Assembly (NCBI GenBank): GCA_013180625.2
Contig: SNVD02009094.1
Location: 248,001-312,000, forward strand
Source: Boswellia sacra
Lineage: Eukaryota > Streptophyta > Magnoliopsida > Sapindales > Burseraceae
Direction: 5' to 3'
Length of the DNA stretch: 64,000 nucleotides
Shown: piece after piece, positions 20,995 through 33,748 of the stretch
Position numbering within the stretch: position 1 is the stretch's first letter
How the letters are laid out: every line of letters begins with the position of its first letter
Program-made: the position numbers and the translations under genes
The notes under the pieces: generated by a model
What the model saw: the letters and a program-made list of their open reading frames with translations, nothing else
Told to the model about the DNA's origin: nothing
Databases searched by the model: none

Positions 20995-23403
20995 TTATGA
21001 GTCAAAATTTTAAACCTACTCCATTATTCATGACAACTCAAAATTTTATAAGTCAAACTCGCTTTTGCTATGTAGAATCAAATTCATTGTACGCGAGTGT
21101 ATCACATCACAAGTAGAATTTTTTTTCTCTTGTTTGGTTGGTGTGGATGACAATTGTATCTCTTTACAACACAATTCTTTTGACTATATTGTAGTTCATC
21201 TTTAAATTTGAGTGCAAAAAGGTTCATCCCTCTATGAACAAGCAATAACCATTTTACTAATTGAAAATGTGTGTCTCTAGGGTCAAAACTCAAAGGACCA
21301 TAAAATGAAAAGTAAATCAAATAAATTCCTGTTGGGTTAAATTGAGAATTTGTAGTTGAAGTGGTGTTGTCAAAAGGGGGGGAAAACAATGATGAAAATA
21401 ACAAACACAAATGAGATTGGAAGGTAAACGACTAAACACGGTGACTTATGGAAGTTAAAAGTTGGTGATAGAACTACTGAATAGGGCTCCAATCAGTCGT
21501 AATAGATGCCCAACTTGTGTCTTATGCTTTCAAAAAGTCTACATGGGCCCTTTTAAAGCTACAAGTTTCAGCTTACTTTCAAAGCACTTCTTACAAATCT
21601 CATCCGATTTATTCTAAAACAACTTCTTTTTTTTTTCTTTTCTGATTATGGTAATGGTATATAGCTATTTATCTTACACACCCTTTTCAAATATTGGGAT
21701 TACATTAAGTCAAAATTAGGAGGAATCATGCTAGACTCCAAAAAAGAAAAAAAAAATTTGTTCTTGATCTAATTCGAATATTCGTTTGTTATTCTAGAAT
21801 TGTCTCATTAATATTGAGTACATAAGTATTTTTCCAATTAATAATTTTGTCAGTTTATATACATAAAGTTTTGTTTAAAGTGAGATCGAGAATGAGTTTA
21901 TATTTAAAATGAATTTGGCCAAATCCAAATCTTCAAAAAATTGAGGTCTAGACCATCCTCAAAATCTTAAATTTATTGCGTATTGATATTAAAAATTGTA
22001 GTAGTTTAAAGGTAGAAATTATAATTACTTGCAAAAATATTATTAACATGTGAAAATTCAATACCAATTGTTTTCTATAAGTTTTTTAAAAACGATTTAA
22101 ATTCACTTGAAAACACTTAAGGAAAAGCTTCATTAGTGCTTTCTTCCCCAAAAGCAATCTAACCACTTTCTAAAAAGCTTTATAAAAGAATACTTATCAA
22201 AATCGAAAGTAATCAGATACTTTGCCGTCCTCAAATATGTATTTGTCTATTAATGCCTACCATTAATTTGCAATTTATATATATTAGAAGAAATTATGCG
22301 AAAATATATATGATATCGAGATAGGTAATATTTAAAAAACAAATCACATACACAAAAAGATATCAAATTTCCTATAATTCGATATCAATTACCTACATCT
22401 ACAGATGAGGAGATAATTTCAATAGATTATAACCTTATAAAAGTATAAGAGATAACACATAAAATCTGATATTCTATCGGATACATGATATTATAGAGTC
22501 ATGAAACTAATCTTTGTTTCGCTTGCTCAACTCGGTGTCATTTAACCATCTCTTTTATGTCTCTTTCGATGAAACTTTTCCTTATTTCGCTTACTCAACT
22601 CCGTATGGTTTAATCATCTCTTTTATGTCTCTTTCCACACCCAACAGGAGTGTTTACTTTGAGTAACCCTTTATGTCTTGTCCAATCTTTTATATCCAGA
22701 ATTAATTCTCAAATCCTATTTATAGGTCTACGTAGAGATCCTCTGTTTTCAATAGAAGTACCAATCCTATTTACAATTTAACAACTCTAATTTCCTAACT
22801 TTATACTTTTCATGCTACTTAAATTTATCAAGTCGAATATGAAAACCAACTACAAATCCCAACATATATCATCTAAGAATTATATCTATTTGCAACCTTG
22901 ACACACTTTCAAATGTCAAAGTCTGTAGCGAGACTATAAACTGCATCTCAAGGCCATCAACATAGTCTTTACTATTTCCAGTTGAAATCAACTCGTCTGA
23001 CTTTAATTTATGAGGAAAGGAATAGTATCAAGCCATTGAAGGTCTCCCTGCAGTCAAGAAAAACGCTTTCTAGGCATATTTGTTTTTATAACATTTATAA
23101 AACTCTTTAATTTGAAAATGGAAAATCATGTAGTCAACGTACAAATTCAAGAAAGACAAAATTATTATTTTCTCGTTCTCTCTCTTATTCTTTCTACTTT
23201 TTTCTTTTTTAGTGCATTCGAATTAGTCTTTTATCTTTCTTTTTTTGTGAAAGATATATATAACATTAATTTCATTTGGAAACATAGATTATCGAAACAA
23301 AAATTTAAATTCATAACCAAACGAGTTTCAAGTAAATGCTCAAAATTAATATTTTAGTACAAGAAGTTGCCAGAGAACATAGAAATTACGGATTATCTAA
23401 CTA

Positions 23404-23690
23404 AACCTGCTGCGATTGAGTAGCAATTTTCTGGTACATTTCATTTAATTCAAGTAAACACATTTTATTTCATTTCATTTAGGCAATTAATACCAAACTA
23501 CGTTAAATATGGTGTCTCTTTATATGTATAATAAAATTTTCTCTAATTATAAATCTCGATAGCCAATATATGTTCCGCGTAATTATTTTTTGTATAAACT
23601 TCATCCAAGGGACATGACAATTACGTTTTGATAGACTTCTTATTGCCAATCATCCCCATCTGCAAACTTGATCTGTCTGGCTTGTGGAAT
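23404..23690 (-). pseudogene. Relic MED15a exons 4 and 5 in unit B
   Basis: Orthologous to the relic at 8649-8929: exon 4 remains at about 23690-23624 and exon 5 remains at about 23478-23404 (LELNEMYQKIAT with stops or shifts around it). Presence in both units places the loss of this older gene before the A/B duplication. Confidence 0.7.
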
Positions 23691-24903
23691 CCAGAGATGC
23701 TGAAATTGCAAAAAGTCATTCAAACGTAAGTTAAGTGGGATAATGATGTATCCTAATATCCTCCGTGTAAGAGTAATTCTATATACTATATATCTAAATT
23801 TTACATCTCAAATAATGTGGATTGATTTTAAATGGTCGGCATGCCGTAGTTTTCACGTACGTTTAATCAAATCGAAAGAGGGAAAAAGATGAAATTTGAA
23901 GAAAATGAAGATGAGGCTAGGGAAGACTAAGTTAATTAAATATTGGTTTTTGGATGTAACTGAGAGATCCTTAGAATCTCAGATCATATTTTTGTTCCTT
24001 TGAATTGGAAGCTCACCTCGAAAAGTCAAGTGGGTTACAATTATTGAAGGAGTAACGTATACTCTGAGGATGAAAGAGGACAAATTAAAGAGAAGAAAAA
24101 AGAGCCATAATATCTATATTATATATATATCCATGCATGAGCATGATTGTATATATAGTAATTAAGAAAGGAGTGGGTAGATAGTATTACTTGTCCAAAA
24201 AGACTTGGACGCATGAGACATCTAGACAAAAGGTAAAAGCTTTTTTAGAATAATTGACATCACTGTATTTCCCAAAAAAATTATTTCTAATTGTTGTAAA
24301 CAAAGTTACATTGTGTCACTTATAAAAGGAAATTGACAACATTAAATGAGAGAACAATAATAGAGCCGGAATGATAGTAATGAGACAAAACAAAATGAGA
24401 TAAAAGGAGATTGCAATTTGCAAAGTAATAAGAGAAATTGAGAGGAGAGGATATTAATGAATAAAGCTATATTGCATTGGTTTCTTAAGCTTATTTAGAA
24501 AGTTTGTATGTACAAGTTGTAACACCTTAGGATATTGGCCGCTTTTGATACACAGTCGGTCACGGTTTTGTTCTTGAGTTCTGCAATCCAAAAGGCCTCC
24601 AATAACTTAAGGAACTCTCTCAAAGTATTTAACCTCTTTTCATGTATCATTCTCAAGCGACGTAAGATACTTTACAAGTTCCCGAAAGACGTCTAGCTAT
24701 ATTTTTAGTGCATTAATTGCCAACCCTAATAGCCAATGGAAATAGTCCTTTTATTACATTTCTGCCCTCTGAATAGTTAGGCACTCAAGTTCTTATATTG
24801 CTCTACTCAAATCAGTTCTCCACTTCTTTGCTTTAGTTCTTCAAACAATTACTATTCTTGATCAAATATCAACCAGTGCAGCCAAGCTTCCATGTTCTCA
24901 TGC

Positions 24904-27866
24904 ACATGAGTACTTATCTTTGGAATTTAGAGAATGAATTTAGTTCTCAATTGGAACAAGTGGTGGAAAGCCAACTCACAATTATACCAATCAAATTATA
25001 AATTGGGTTATCTTTATTTAAAAAACAAAAAGTATTTAATGCAATTTTACTATTAAAAAGTCAAACTTTTATTTACAATTAAAGGATAAAATATTTTCGA
25101 AAAGGCTTTTTTTTTTAATTATTAACTTATGGACTTAGAGATATTTATTAAGATAATTTTGTTAAATATTAGCTATCATTTATCACATTATTCTACCATT
25201 AAAACAATAAATGTCATGTTATTTAACACATTAATTGGGAGTTGATTTGAGAGAAAATTACTTACTTGATATATTTCTTAACATCCTTGAAGTTTGCGAT
25301 GATTAAACTTAACAGAAACTAACTCTAATTCTTTTTATTTTAGTGAAAACTAACATTAACACTTTAAAACTAGTCAATCTATATAAAAAAATGAAGGTTA
25401 AAAATGTTTATCTAAAATCTCTAAGTGTAAGTGGAGTTTGCCTAAAACTTCAGGTGTTCCTCCAGTTCTTCTTTTTTGGGGGGTTTAAAATTTTAAAATT
25501 TAGATTACTTTTATTTAATTTTTTTAATTACACAACAGATTAACATTTAAAAGTTTAAGGATCGTAGTATATATACATTTAAAATAATGAATATGTGTTA
25601 CTCTACATTTATGTTTTTGCCATTTTTAATGTAAAAGTAACTAAAGATGATAAAAAAAATTAAAAATAGGGTCTAACGAATTAAAAAGTCAGGAGTTAGA
25701 GTTAGGGGATTCACTAAAATAGGTTTTTACTTAAGTTTTTGTTTAAGAATTAAGATGAATTTGTTTATAAAACTCAACAAAAATAGCTTTTTACTTAAGT
25801 TTGTGTTTAAGAATTAAGATGAATTTGTTTATATTTAAACTCAAAAAAAATTGATATGCTTGCTTTTGATTTTTTTGTTTCTATTTTCAAAATTAAGTAA
25901 AAATTATGATTGATTTTTTTTTGAATTTAAAAAAATATATTGTTGATATTAATTTAAGTAATATTAGTAAAGATATGTTACCAGCAAATGTTTGCTAGAT
26001 ATTGAAAAGAAACAAGGCCGACACAAGTCCATACAACTTGAACTAAGTCCAAAAGCCACAAAGGCCCATAACAGATTCCATAAAAGCAATCACGTCAGTT
26101 TCACAAGGCCTAAAGGGAACAAAAACCTGGTCCAGCCCAAACTCCAGTTAAAATGTTCTGCCTGCATTCTGGTTTCTAGCTCTAGTATCTGCTGAGTTCT
26201 TGTTAATGCAGGCCAGAAACCGATTATTTTTTCGTTTAATGAAAATTGGTTGAAATGGATCTTGTAATTGTAATCAATATTTGAAATACCTTTTTAAATC
26301 ACGTTGATCACTTCCCTCTAACTGCGTCGATCTATTTTTTATGATACAAGTAGGAATTCTATGAGCAACCTGTCTACGTCAACTTTGTATACATATTTTA
26401 TTAATGTAACATTATATAATATTATTTTATAGAAAATTGATATTCTAATTTAACATGACAATTAATGGGAAGGGGATTTTTGGGTTGACAAATATACCTA
26501 TTTTACTAAGGATAATTCAGTTGAACATTTTTGTCTTTTGAAATAACAATGAAATGAAAAGCAAAAATTAAATTTTTTTTTAATATTCTGTAAGATCACA
26601 GGAAATACTTTCAAAAAGCATCATTTGTGCTTTTCGTTTCCAAAAAACAACCTAAGCATTATCCTAAAAAGCTTCATAAAAGAGCTATCAAATCTGAAAG
26701 CAAACCCAGACACCTTCATGCATTCAGAAATATATTTGTCCAGTGTCCATCACAACAAAACACTTCAACATGGACACAAGCACCATTTAAAGGTGACTTT
26801 TGCTATTTAAAAACGTTTTCAATTACTTTTGAATTGGTTTTAACAGCACCAAATGCACTGCAAGACCACATGTGACCCTAAAAAATTTTGTAATTTATAC
26901 ATCATAGGACTTCCAAATGACAATTTAAAGCATTGTCAAACACACACCTATAATAAGATAAGCTTTTTGCACTCCATAAATAATATGACAATCCAGATTG
27001 TTACCTAAACATATTCAAATGTCTCAGGATACCATTTATTTACATATCCAATTTTCTGAGTTTCGAAACTGGAATCATAATAGTGAATCCCAAACATCTA
27101 TATATGAAATTATTTAACTATAAGTAGCAGAGCTCTCCTCAAAACCCTAAACGTAGTCCTTGCTTTCCAGCTTACCAAATGGTTCTGTCTTCTACGGTTG
27201 ACGAGAAGAGTGTTCATGCTGTCAATGAACCAAAACAACATATCAGAAGAAGAATATGTTACCGTTAAGAAGATCTAAGTGTTAACTTGACATATACACT
27301 TTCACAAGTGGTAAGTGTCAGAGGTGTTTTTTATTTCTTACATAGTAAATCTTTACTTATAAAAAAGTTAGAATAACTTACATCAAACGACTCTGAATAT
27401 TTATTTTAACTAAAAAAAATTACATCAACAAAAATGTATTTTATTCTATTTAACTACGAGGTCTAGAACTCTATATTGTTAAAATAAAATTGAAATATTT
27501 GAGTAAGAGAAATAGAAGAAAAAGAGTGTTATCGTATAAGGATATAGATGCATTCTGCAAAGATACTTTTGAGAACTAAAAGAAAGTAAACTATTTCAGA
27601 CTTTAAGTGTTTAAATAAAAGCTATATACTAGATTTCTAATTAAAATGTCCTATATCAATCCTGAGTTAGAAAACCAATCAATGTAAAAAAATATATTTA
27701 GATTTTAAATCTAAAGCAAACAACCACTAAACTCTTTAATTTTGTTAACGTGTGAATAAAGGTAAACTATCCTACCTGCCAAAAACCATAATGGGGCGGG
27801 TTAAACCGCAAGTGAAGCAAATATAAATGCATAATCTAAAGTAAACTATTCTATCACATTATTACC
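24904..27866. other. Gene-free region between unit B and gene C
   Basis: AT-rich sequence with a short direct duplication at about 25723-25838 (ACTTAAGTTTNTGTTTAAGA type unit, twice). A less AT-rich segment at about 25980-26360 looks like part of an LTR or leader but has no partner here. The segment near 26590-26760 resembles 6570-6740 and 22110-22270. A plus-strand frame from 27179 (MVLSSTVDEKSVHAV) is short and unidentified. Confidence 0.45.
25723..25838 (+). repeat. Two-unit direct repeat
   Basis: A unit of about 65 bp containing TTTTTACTTAAGTTT and AAGAATTAAGATGAATTTG occurs twice in tandem with few differences. No known family. Confidence 0.8.
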
Positions 27867-30800
27867 TTAATTGAGAGGTCGATTGCTGGTACCACCGTTG
27901 TTGGATAGCAAAGGATGATAAGAAAAAGTTTCAGTTGCATTATTCAAACTGGGACCAAGCTGCAATATCATGTTCCGCTGTGCCGTTGGGACCCTTGGAA
28001 TAGAAGATATAGAAATATGGCGTAAATTTGTCATATTATTCCATGGCATTGTTGGCACAGAACCTTGCACGTTCCTTGATTGCATCTGTAAATTCCTTGG
28101 TAGTGGTTGCTGAATCGGGTGCATATGAAATTGGAGGAGTCTCTGCTGCAGTGGAAAAACAGGCTGTCTGCGCCTATTTGCATTTATAAGATTTATTATC
28201 TGCATCTGAAAGGAACCAAGCTTTTCCTTAAGACAAGGTAAAATTGAGTCTTTGGGGACCTGTAAGAATACTAAAATACGCTCCAACATGCTTTTACGGA
28301 TTCTTAGTTCCATGACGTGCTGTAAAGCTTGCTGTTGAGGAAACAAGTCATGCTGACAATGAGAGAGAACGGTTTACGTGATAAGGACCAGAATTCTATA
28401 AAATAGATATTATAACATGTCAAAAAAATATTTTAGCCATTTTTTTTTTGTTTATTATCTTTTTTATTTCTTAAGGAAAAGAGGTAGAGGGGAGAGGCTT
28501 GACTGATATGTGCAGATTCTGCAGAACATTACCTACAAATACAGACTATATAAATTTGATTGGAAAATGAGACCTAAGGGTCTACACCATTACCTCCAGA
28601 GCTTGGATGAAATGCTGGTCAATGAGTATGGTTAATAAACAAGCAGTAAGTCTTAGGAAATATACAGAAGGGATTACCTACCAGCAGCAGTTTAGTAGAA
28701 ATTTCCAGGTTCATTTCAATCAATTCAAGTAAATAAATCTCCTTCATGGCTTTAATCTGAAAAGTAAAAAATTATCAAGATATCATTGTTAGTTATTAAT
28801 ATTTTCAGGTTCCATAAGATGTAAAAGAATAGTTGCTGTACAAAAAGACTTGCAGTTAATGACTAAATAAATGAGAAAAAAATTGCTGATAATGCTTCCA
28901 TAATAGTATATTCATTCATAGCTTCTAACTTGTTATATCCTGCTGTTTAAGCAACTATAATCATTCCTATCAGACACTAGCATTTCAAACCGAAAATTCA
29001 CCTCTATTGAAACCCATGAGTGCACCTTAGATCTACTCTTCCAAGTATTATAGTAAAATTCATCCAAGGAACATGGCGAAATACCTTCTGATAGATCTCT
29101 TCTTGCCAATCACCACCATTTGCATGTCCTGTCTGCATCGTGGAACCTAGAGCTAAGATTATAAAAACCATGCACATGTAAGTTAAATGGAAACTTGTTA
29201 GTTTCAAGGGAAAAATCTCCGAGAGTCAGACTTTTGACATAAACTACTGCAGAAAGAGGTAAAATATAAATGTACATAAGCCATAGAGTTAGTATTCAAA
29301 GAACTCTCCAAACAAAATGAAATCATGCGTGAAACCAGAAATTGAATAGCAAAAGCAAATCGGATCATAGTATGCAGACAGAGCTTTTTTTTTTTTTTTT
29401 TGTTGGGGGGTGTGGTGCGGGGGACGCGGGCGGGGTATAGGAAGCATTCTGTGTATTAGATAAAAGACAAAACTGTACAACAGTTGTGGACCAGATGTCC
29501 ACTAAAAGAAAGAATCCTCCCTGAGAAGGGGAATAAAAAACTGAACAAAAGCTTTACTAAGAGCCATAAAGCTCTGTACACAGCAAAAGAATTTGTGTAA
29601 TATCTATGCTGGCTACAGAAAATTACATGGCTATATGGTTAGAACCCTTTTCAAAGTAGGGATGATAACAGGTCAGATTTACCAGTTTAGGTGCTATTAT
29701 AAAAAAATTGTCCCAATTGTGTCAAAAATAAGATCTCAATAATCTTAATGCTACATCAAATTTACAACTACACCCGCATAGTAAGTTTGCCATCGCCTAG
29801 ATTTTAGTAAGTTATTGCCTCTGACATCTCATGTGTTAGAACACAAAAAACTTGCATCCATATTGCAAATGCATAGGTTATGTATCTTCATTATGTTGGT
29901 GTACAGTGGAGCTACATTGCTCCACGGGGAGGCCCTGGCCTCCCCCACCCCAAAAATTTTCTTTAAATAATATGTAAAAAAGTTAAAGTTTTGTTACAAT
30001 TTAGTCTACATATACGTATTTTTCTCATTTGACCCTCCTCTAATTAATAGTTTTCTTTTAACATCCCTCCTCAATACTTATTCCTCAATTCTTAGAGGAG
30101 GGATGTTAAAAGAAAACTATCAATTCTTGGCTCTGCCCCTGTTGGTGCATGAATATAGGTAAAAAAAATACTAGCCAAAGGCAAAATAGGCTGGGTCAAA
30201 TTGTGAGTGAAGCTATTATAAATGCATAAAATGTCAAATGTTTTTAAGTTATTACCTGAATTAGGGAATCTATTGAAGTTACCAGCATTGATAAATGGAA
30301 ACAAATAAGGCTCTCTTTGAGTATTGGGTTCCATTGAAAGCAGCTTAAGAGCTACTTGGTGTAGATAGCCCGACTGAAATTTGAGACCAAAGCAAAATTT
30401 TATTCTGAGACGAGCATTATAATGTTATAAAGTTTAGACATGTCTTAAACATCATGTTTATCTGTATTTGACAAGTTAGAAATCTTTCAAAACAAACAGT
30501 TAGACAAAAATGTAACTAAATTGTCCAAATATGATGTAATTTCAAACTTGTTAACGATAATCTGCGCAATGCAGATTTCATTGCACTTAAACATTGCTGT
30601 AAGGTTGGTTGATTGTATGATACGTGATTTCCTTTTAATTTAATATTTAGCCAGTTTCAATTAGAGGACACTTGAGAATAATAGAAAAGGAAAACGTTGG
30701 GTTTACAGAGGATAGAGCCTACAAACTAAAGAATGACACATTTTTTGAGAGTTCAATTAAGGTAAGCCAAAAATTTGGGTTTTCGAATCAAATAAAAATT

Positions 30801-31549
30801 CTTGAATGATCATTAAGTCCGGCTGACAAACAACATAAAAAAAAAATCTTCATCAATTATAATCAAATGAATTAAATGTTTTGCACAAAGAACAAAATAG
30901 TCCCAATCTTTTCATGAAAATCTTCCTAGATATCTACCATGAAATTAAATGAAGTCAATTGTTACTTTGCATCACTTGATTTGTTAAAAGTTAAACCAGT
31001 AATTTTCTAATAAAAATTACAGAACCCAACAGTTTAGCATTACCTGACTTGTTGCAGCAGCATATTCCTCTTCCTCAACCATTGCAGCAGTTCTCTCGAG
31101 TTGATATAATCCCTCTAGGCCAGAAAATGGAAAGCTCTTCTTTAATGTATTTATTCTAAGCAAAACAACACACATAACTGAGTTACTGACTAAGCAAGAG
31201 AAACATTAATTGGTAAACCATAATAAAATTGCTACAATCAATTCACCATACCCAAACCATCCATACGACACCTTATTATTTGAAAGAACCATGGTACTAG
31301 TGCATTTGAAATAGAAATGTTAAACATTATGGATCAACATACCGAAACATCAGTTCTCCAACACATTGCCAGATGTAAAACTCTGAATTAGTGCATTTGT
31401 AGTGGTTTTCAAATGACAGACTATAGCAGACGGGCAAAAGAAGCAGACACTTACATCCTGTTGACTATTCTTCGACGGGTATCAGAGTGCAATTGAGTTC
31501 TCCAATCACCTGGATCCAGACTGGCTTTTCTGGATTTGTCAGCAGCCAT
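27867..31549 (-). CDS. MED15A-like: MED15a-like mini-gene C, six exons, intact frame
   Basis: Exons 31549-31455, 31155-31044, 30373-30256, 29146-29085, 28756-28682 and 28352-27867 join without stop or shift to 315 residues, with GT/AG at every junction. Residues 1-110 form the KIX region (MAADKSRKASLDPGDWRTQL, LKKSFPFSGLEGLYQLE, GYLHQVALKLLSMEP). Exon 4 gives STMQTGHANGGDWQEEIYQK and exon 5 KAMKEIYLLELIEM, the conserved block after KIX. Exon 6 has HDLFPQQQALQHV, ERILVFLQVPKDSIL, KEKLGSFQMQIINLINAN and a Gln/Asn-rich tail. It stops at TAA just before a donor-like AAG|GTAATA, where MED15a would continue for many hundred residues. The likely role is a short KIX protein; expression is unproven. 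An insertion (29904-30141) lies in intron 3. Confidence 0.83.
29384..29401 (+). repeat. Homopolymer T tract followed by G-rich run
   Basis: About 18 T residues followed by TTGGGGGGTGTGGTGCGGGG. It lies in intron 3 of gene C. Confidence 0.9.
29904..30141. mobile_element. Short hAT-like element in intron 3 of gene C
   Basis: A 238 bp element between imperfect 8 bp duplications TTGGTGTA (29896-29903) and TTGGTGCA (30142-30149). Ends are CAGTGGAGCTACATTG and, reading inward from the right, CAGGGGCAGAGCCAAG. Inside is a perfect 26 bp inverted repeat (30047-30072 and 30095-30120) with a 22 base loop. Confidence 0.8.
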
Positions 31550-32164
31550 CAAATACTAAACCTCCCACCAAGGAAAATACATGAATAAACAAAATAAAAT
31601 CAAATATCATCTCAAAAGTTCTCCATTTAACAGCAAATCACTCATAATGAAAAAAAACTTACAGATACTTTCTATTGTAGGAAATAACAACAAATATAGC
31701 CCAAAACGAACTTTTGACTTCAATTTAATGCCAAGGCCTATCTAGAATAGTAAACTAGTAAAAATACAATATTCCAGTTAATATAACTAGAAACTTGAAA
31801 CTTAAATTTTAATCATTAATACTAGTGTTAAGTTCACAATGTACATCAACAAGTCAATAAGCATATAACCTGTATAATTATTAATATCCAAAACTATTCA
31901 CCGTTTCCTGAAGAATCTAATCAGGGCTTGTTTTCCCAACCAAATTGCGCACAAATACAGCCATTTATGAAAGAAAGGACATGGGCTCTGTTTGTTTCAT
32001 GGCAAAGCTCCAATTTTTCACAGGAAAAATCTGAACTTCAAGCAGAATTGTACCCAGAAAAAAGGAAAATATGGAACCCCAGCATGGTAAATGAAGAGAT
32101 AGAAGAAACTTGTTATCAGGAAAACTTATTGAGAAGAAAAATAAAAAAATGCAGCTTTGAGTAC

Positions 32165-32350
32165 CTGATCATAGTCTTTAGTTGACAATTTGGATATTTT
32201 CTTGGATGTCTTGGCGATAGAGAGGGGCTTTCTGGTTATTCCCATCTTGGTTTGCTTTGCAATGAGTAGTGGGAAACAGAAGGTGCAGTGAAGATATAGA
32301 GTACAGCATCTTCTTTTTCTCTGGGAGTGTGAGCGCTGAGCACCCAGATA
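32165..32350 (-). promoter_or_regulatory. 5' leader exon of gene C
   Basis: Minus-strand leader ending ACTATGATCAG|GTACTC (donor at 32165). Related leaders with the same position and a similar donor stand upstream of pseudogenes D (56645) and F (61319). The first coding exon follows an acceptor GGTTTAG about 8 bases before the ATG. The transcription start is not determinable. Confidence 0.5.
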
Positions 32351-33748
32351 AGTGCGCTTTGTTTGGATTTATCGATTTGTCCAAATCTGCTTTTTCAAAG
32401 CCAGAAGCGCTTTCCAGTTTTCACAACTTATGACTTTTGGTTACAGAATGAGGTGATTGGTAAATAAAAGCTCTTCCTTTATTCAATAATCTTTTGGAAA
32501 TATTATAATTTACCTGTGAGGTTGGGCTTAAATAAAATTCCCTTCCAGAAATTAATAGTCACAAATTATTCTCTAAATTTCGATTTTTTTTGTCAACTTA
32601 AACGAGTAAGGGAAAATTTGAGAACAAACTTACATGGAATAAAAGTTGTTGGCCATGCCAGCAAACTCAAGTTAAACATAAAACCAAACTAGGGGTACAG
32701 GTGTAATTTAGTAAATAATAATTTTTATTATAAATTTATAAAAAATTAAGGATGTGTTTATTTGTATATTTGATAATTTTATTTTTAAAATTTTAAAAAA
32801 ATATGTGTGTTTGATTATAATTTTTTTAATTTAAAAAATGATATATTTTGATATTGATTTAAATACGTTAAAAAGTTTGCGTTTTCGTAAAAAAGTTTGT
32901 AGAAAATGTAAACAAAGATAACCTAACAGTCTTCATCTTCTCAAACCTAGCTGTGTCTTCTTCCAACACAACTTTCAGGTTCATCTTCTTCCATCGTAGC
33001 TTCCAGTTCCTCCCTCACTTTTAAATCATGTTTCTCCGATTTAGCATCAAATCACGCGTGGGAACAACCACCAAATAGCCTCACCACCATCACAGTTTCC
33101 ACGACCAATAGCCTACCATCACAGTCCCTTCACCATCAACATAGCCTCACCACCAATGCCCTACCATCACAGTCCCTTTACCATCAACATAGCCTTACCA
33201 TAGAAGAGATTGTTTTCACCGAAAGTTTTTGAGGTGTCTAAGTGGATGGATGGGTTTAGGGAGTTCTTTGATGTTTTTTAGGTTTTACAACAGAGAAATC
33301 AGAGACATAACAATAGGTGGGTTGCAATTTGGGGTCACTAATTACGGTTTGGAGTTGCTGTGTTGTTGCTTGATTTTGAGGGATTGTTATTTCCATTTTG
33401 GGGTTGCAAGAGTTCTTGATTTCTTTGGGGTTTTAAAATAGAGAAATAAGAGGAGATGAACTAGAGGATGAGTTGCGATTTGGGGGTCACTGATTATGGT
33501 TTGGAGTTTGGATGACATATAAGAAGTGGAACTCGCTCGAACAGTGGTTTCAATTATTGAAGCTCGAATGGCAAAGGAGAAGGAATCAAACAAGGGTACT
33601 TTTGAGGACCAGTATGAGGCTCACTATCCTATCTAGTGGCTGCTTCTGGGTTGCTAGGGGGATGGGTTTGGTTTGCAAGGTGAGTTGCGATTTTGGATTG
33701 CAATTTAGGTTCTGAGTTTGCAGGGTAGTTTTTATTGAATTCTCGGCG
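32351..33748. other. Gene-free region upstream of gene C leader
   Basis: The right part (about 32920-33740) is less AT-rich and includes short direct repeats with CATCACAGTCCCTT (about 33118 and 33166) and two similar stretches ending GATTTGGGGTCAC (about 33320 and 33480). It reads like captured or decayed transcribed sequence but gives no recognisable protein. Confidence 0.4.

Larger units (their letters stand above)
10094..24903. repeat. Tandem duplication unit B
   Basis: Second copy of the unit. It begins inside MED15a-like exon 4 immediately next to the end of unit A and ends at 24903. Without the 4.2 kb MULE (14708-18881) the unit is about 10.6 kb. The order is the same as in A: gene on the minus strand, CT-rich leader, then upstream DNA with the same small hAT-like elements and the same relic MED15a exons. 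Many single-base differences between A and B show that the duplication is not very recent. Confidence 0.92.
18892..24903. other. Upstream intergenic DNA of unit B
   Basis: Copy of 3246-10093, AT-rich and without intact genes. It contains the B copies of the short hAT-like elements and of the relic MED15a exons. It lacks the 756 bp hAT element of A. Confidence 0.7.

Noticed and set aside
27179..27270. Short plus-strand frame MVLSSTVDEKSVHAV as the start of a gene
   Set aside because: Ends after about 30 codons, no continuing exon found, no recognised domain.
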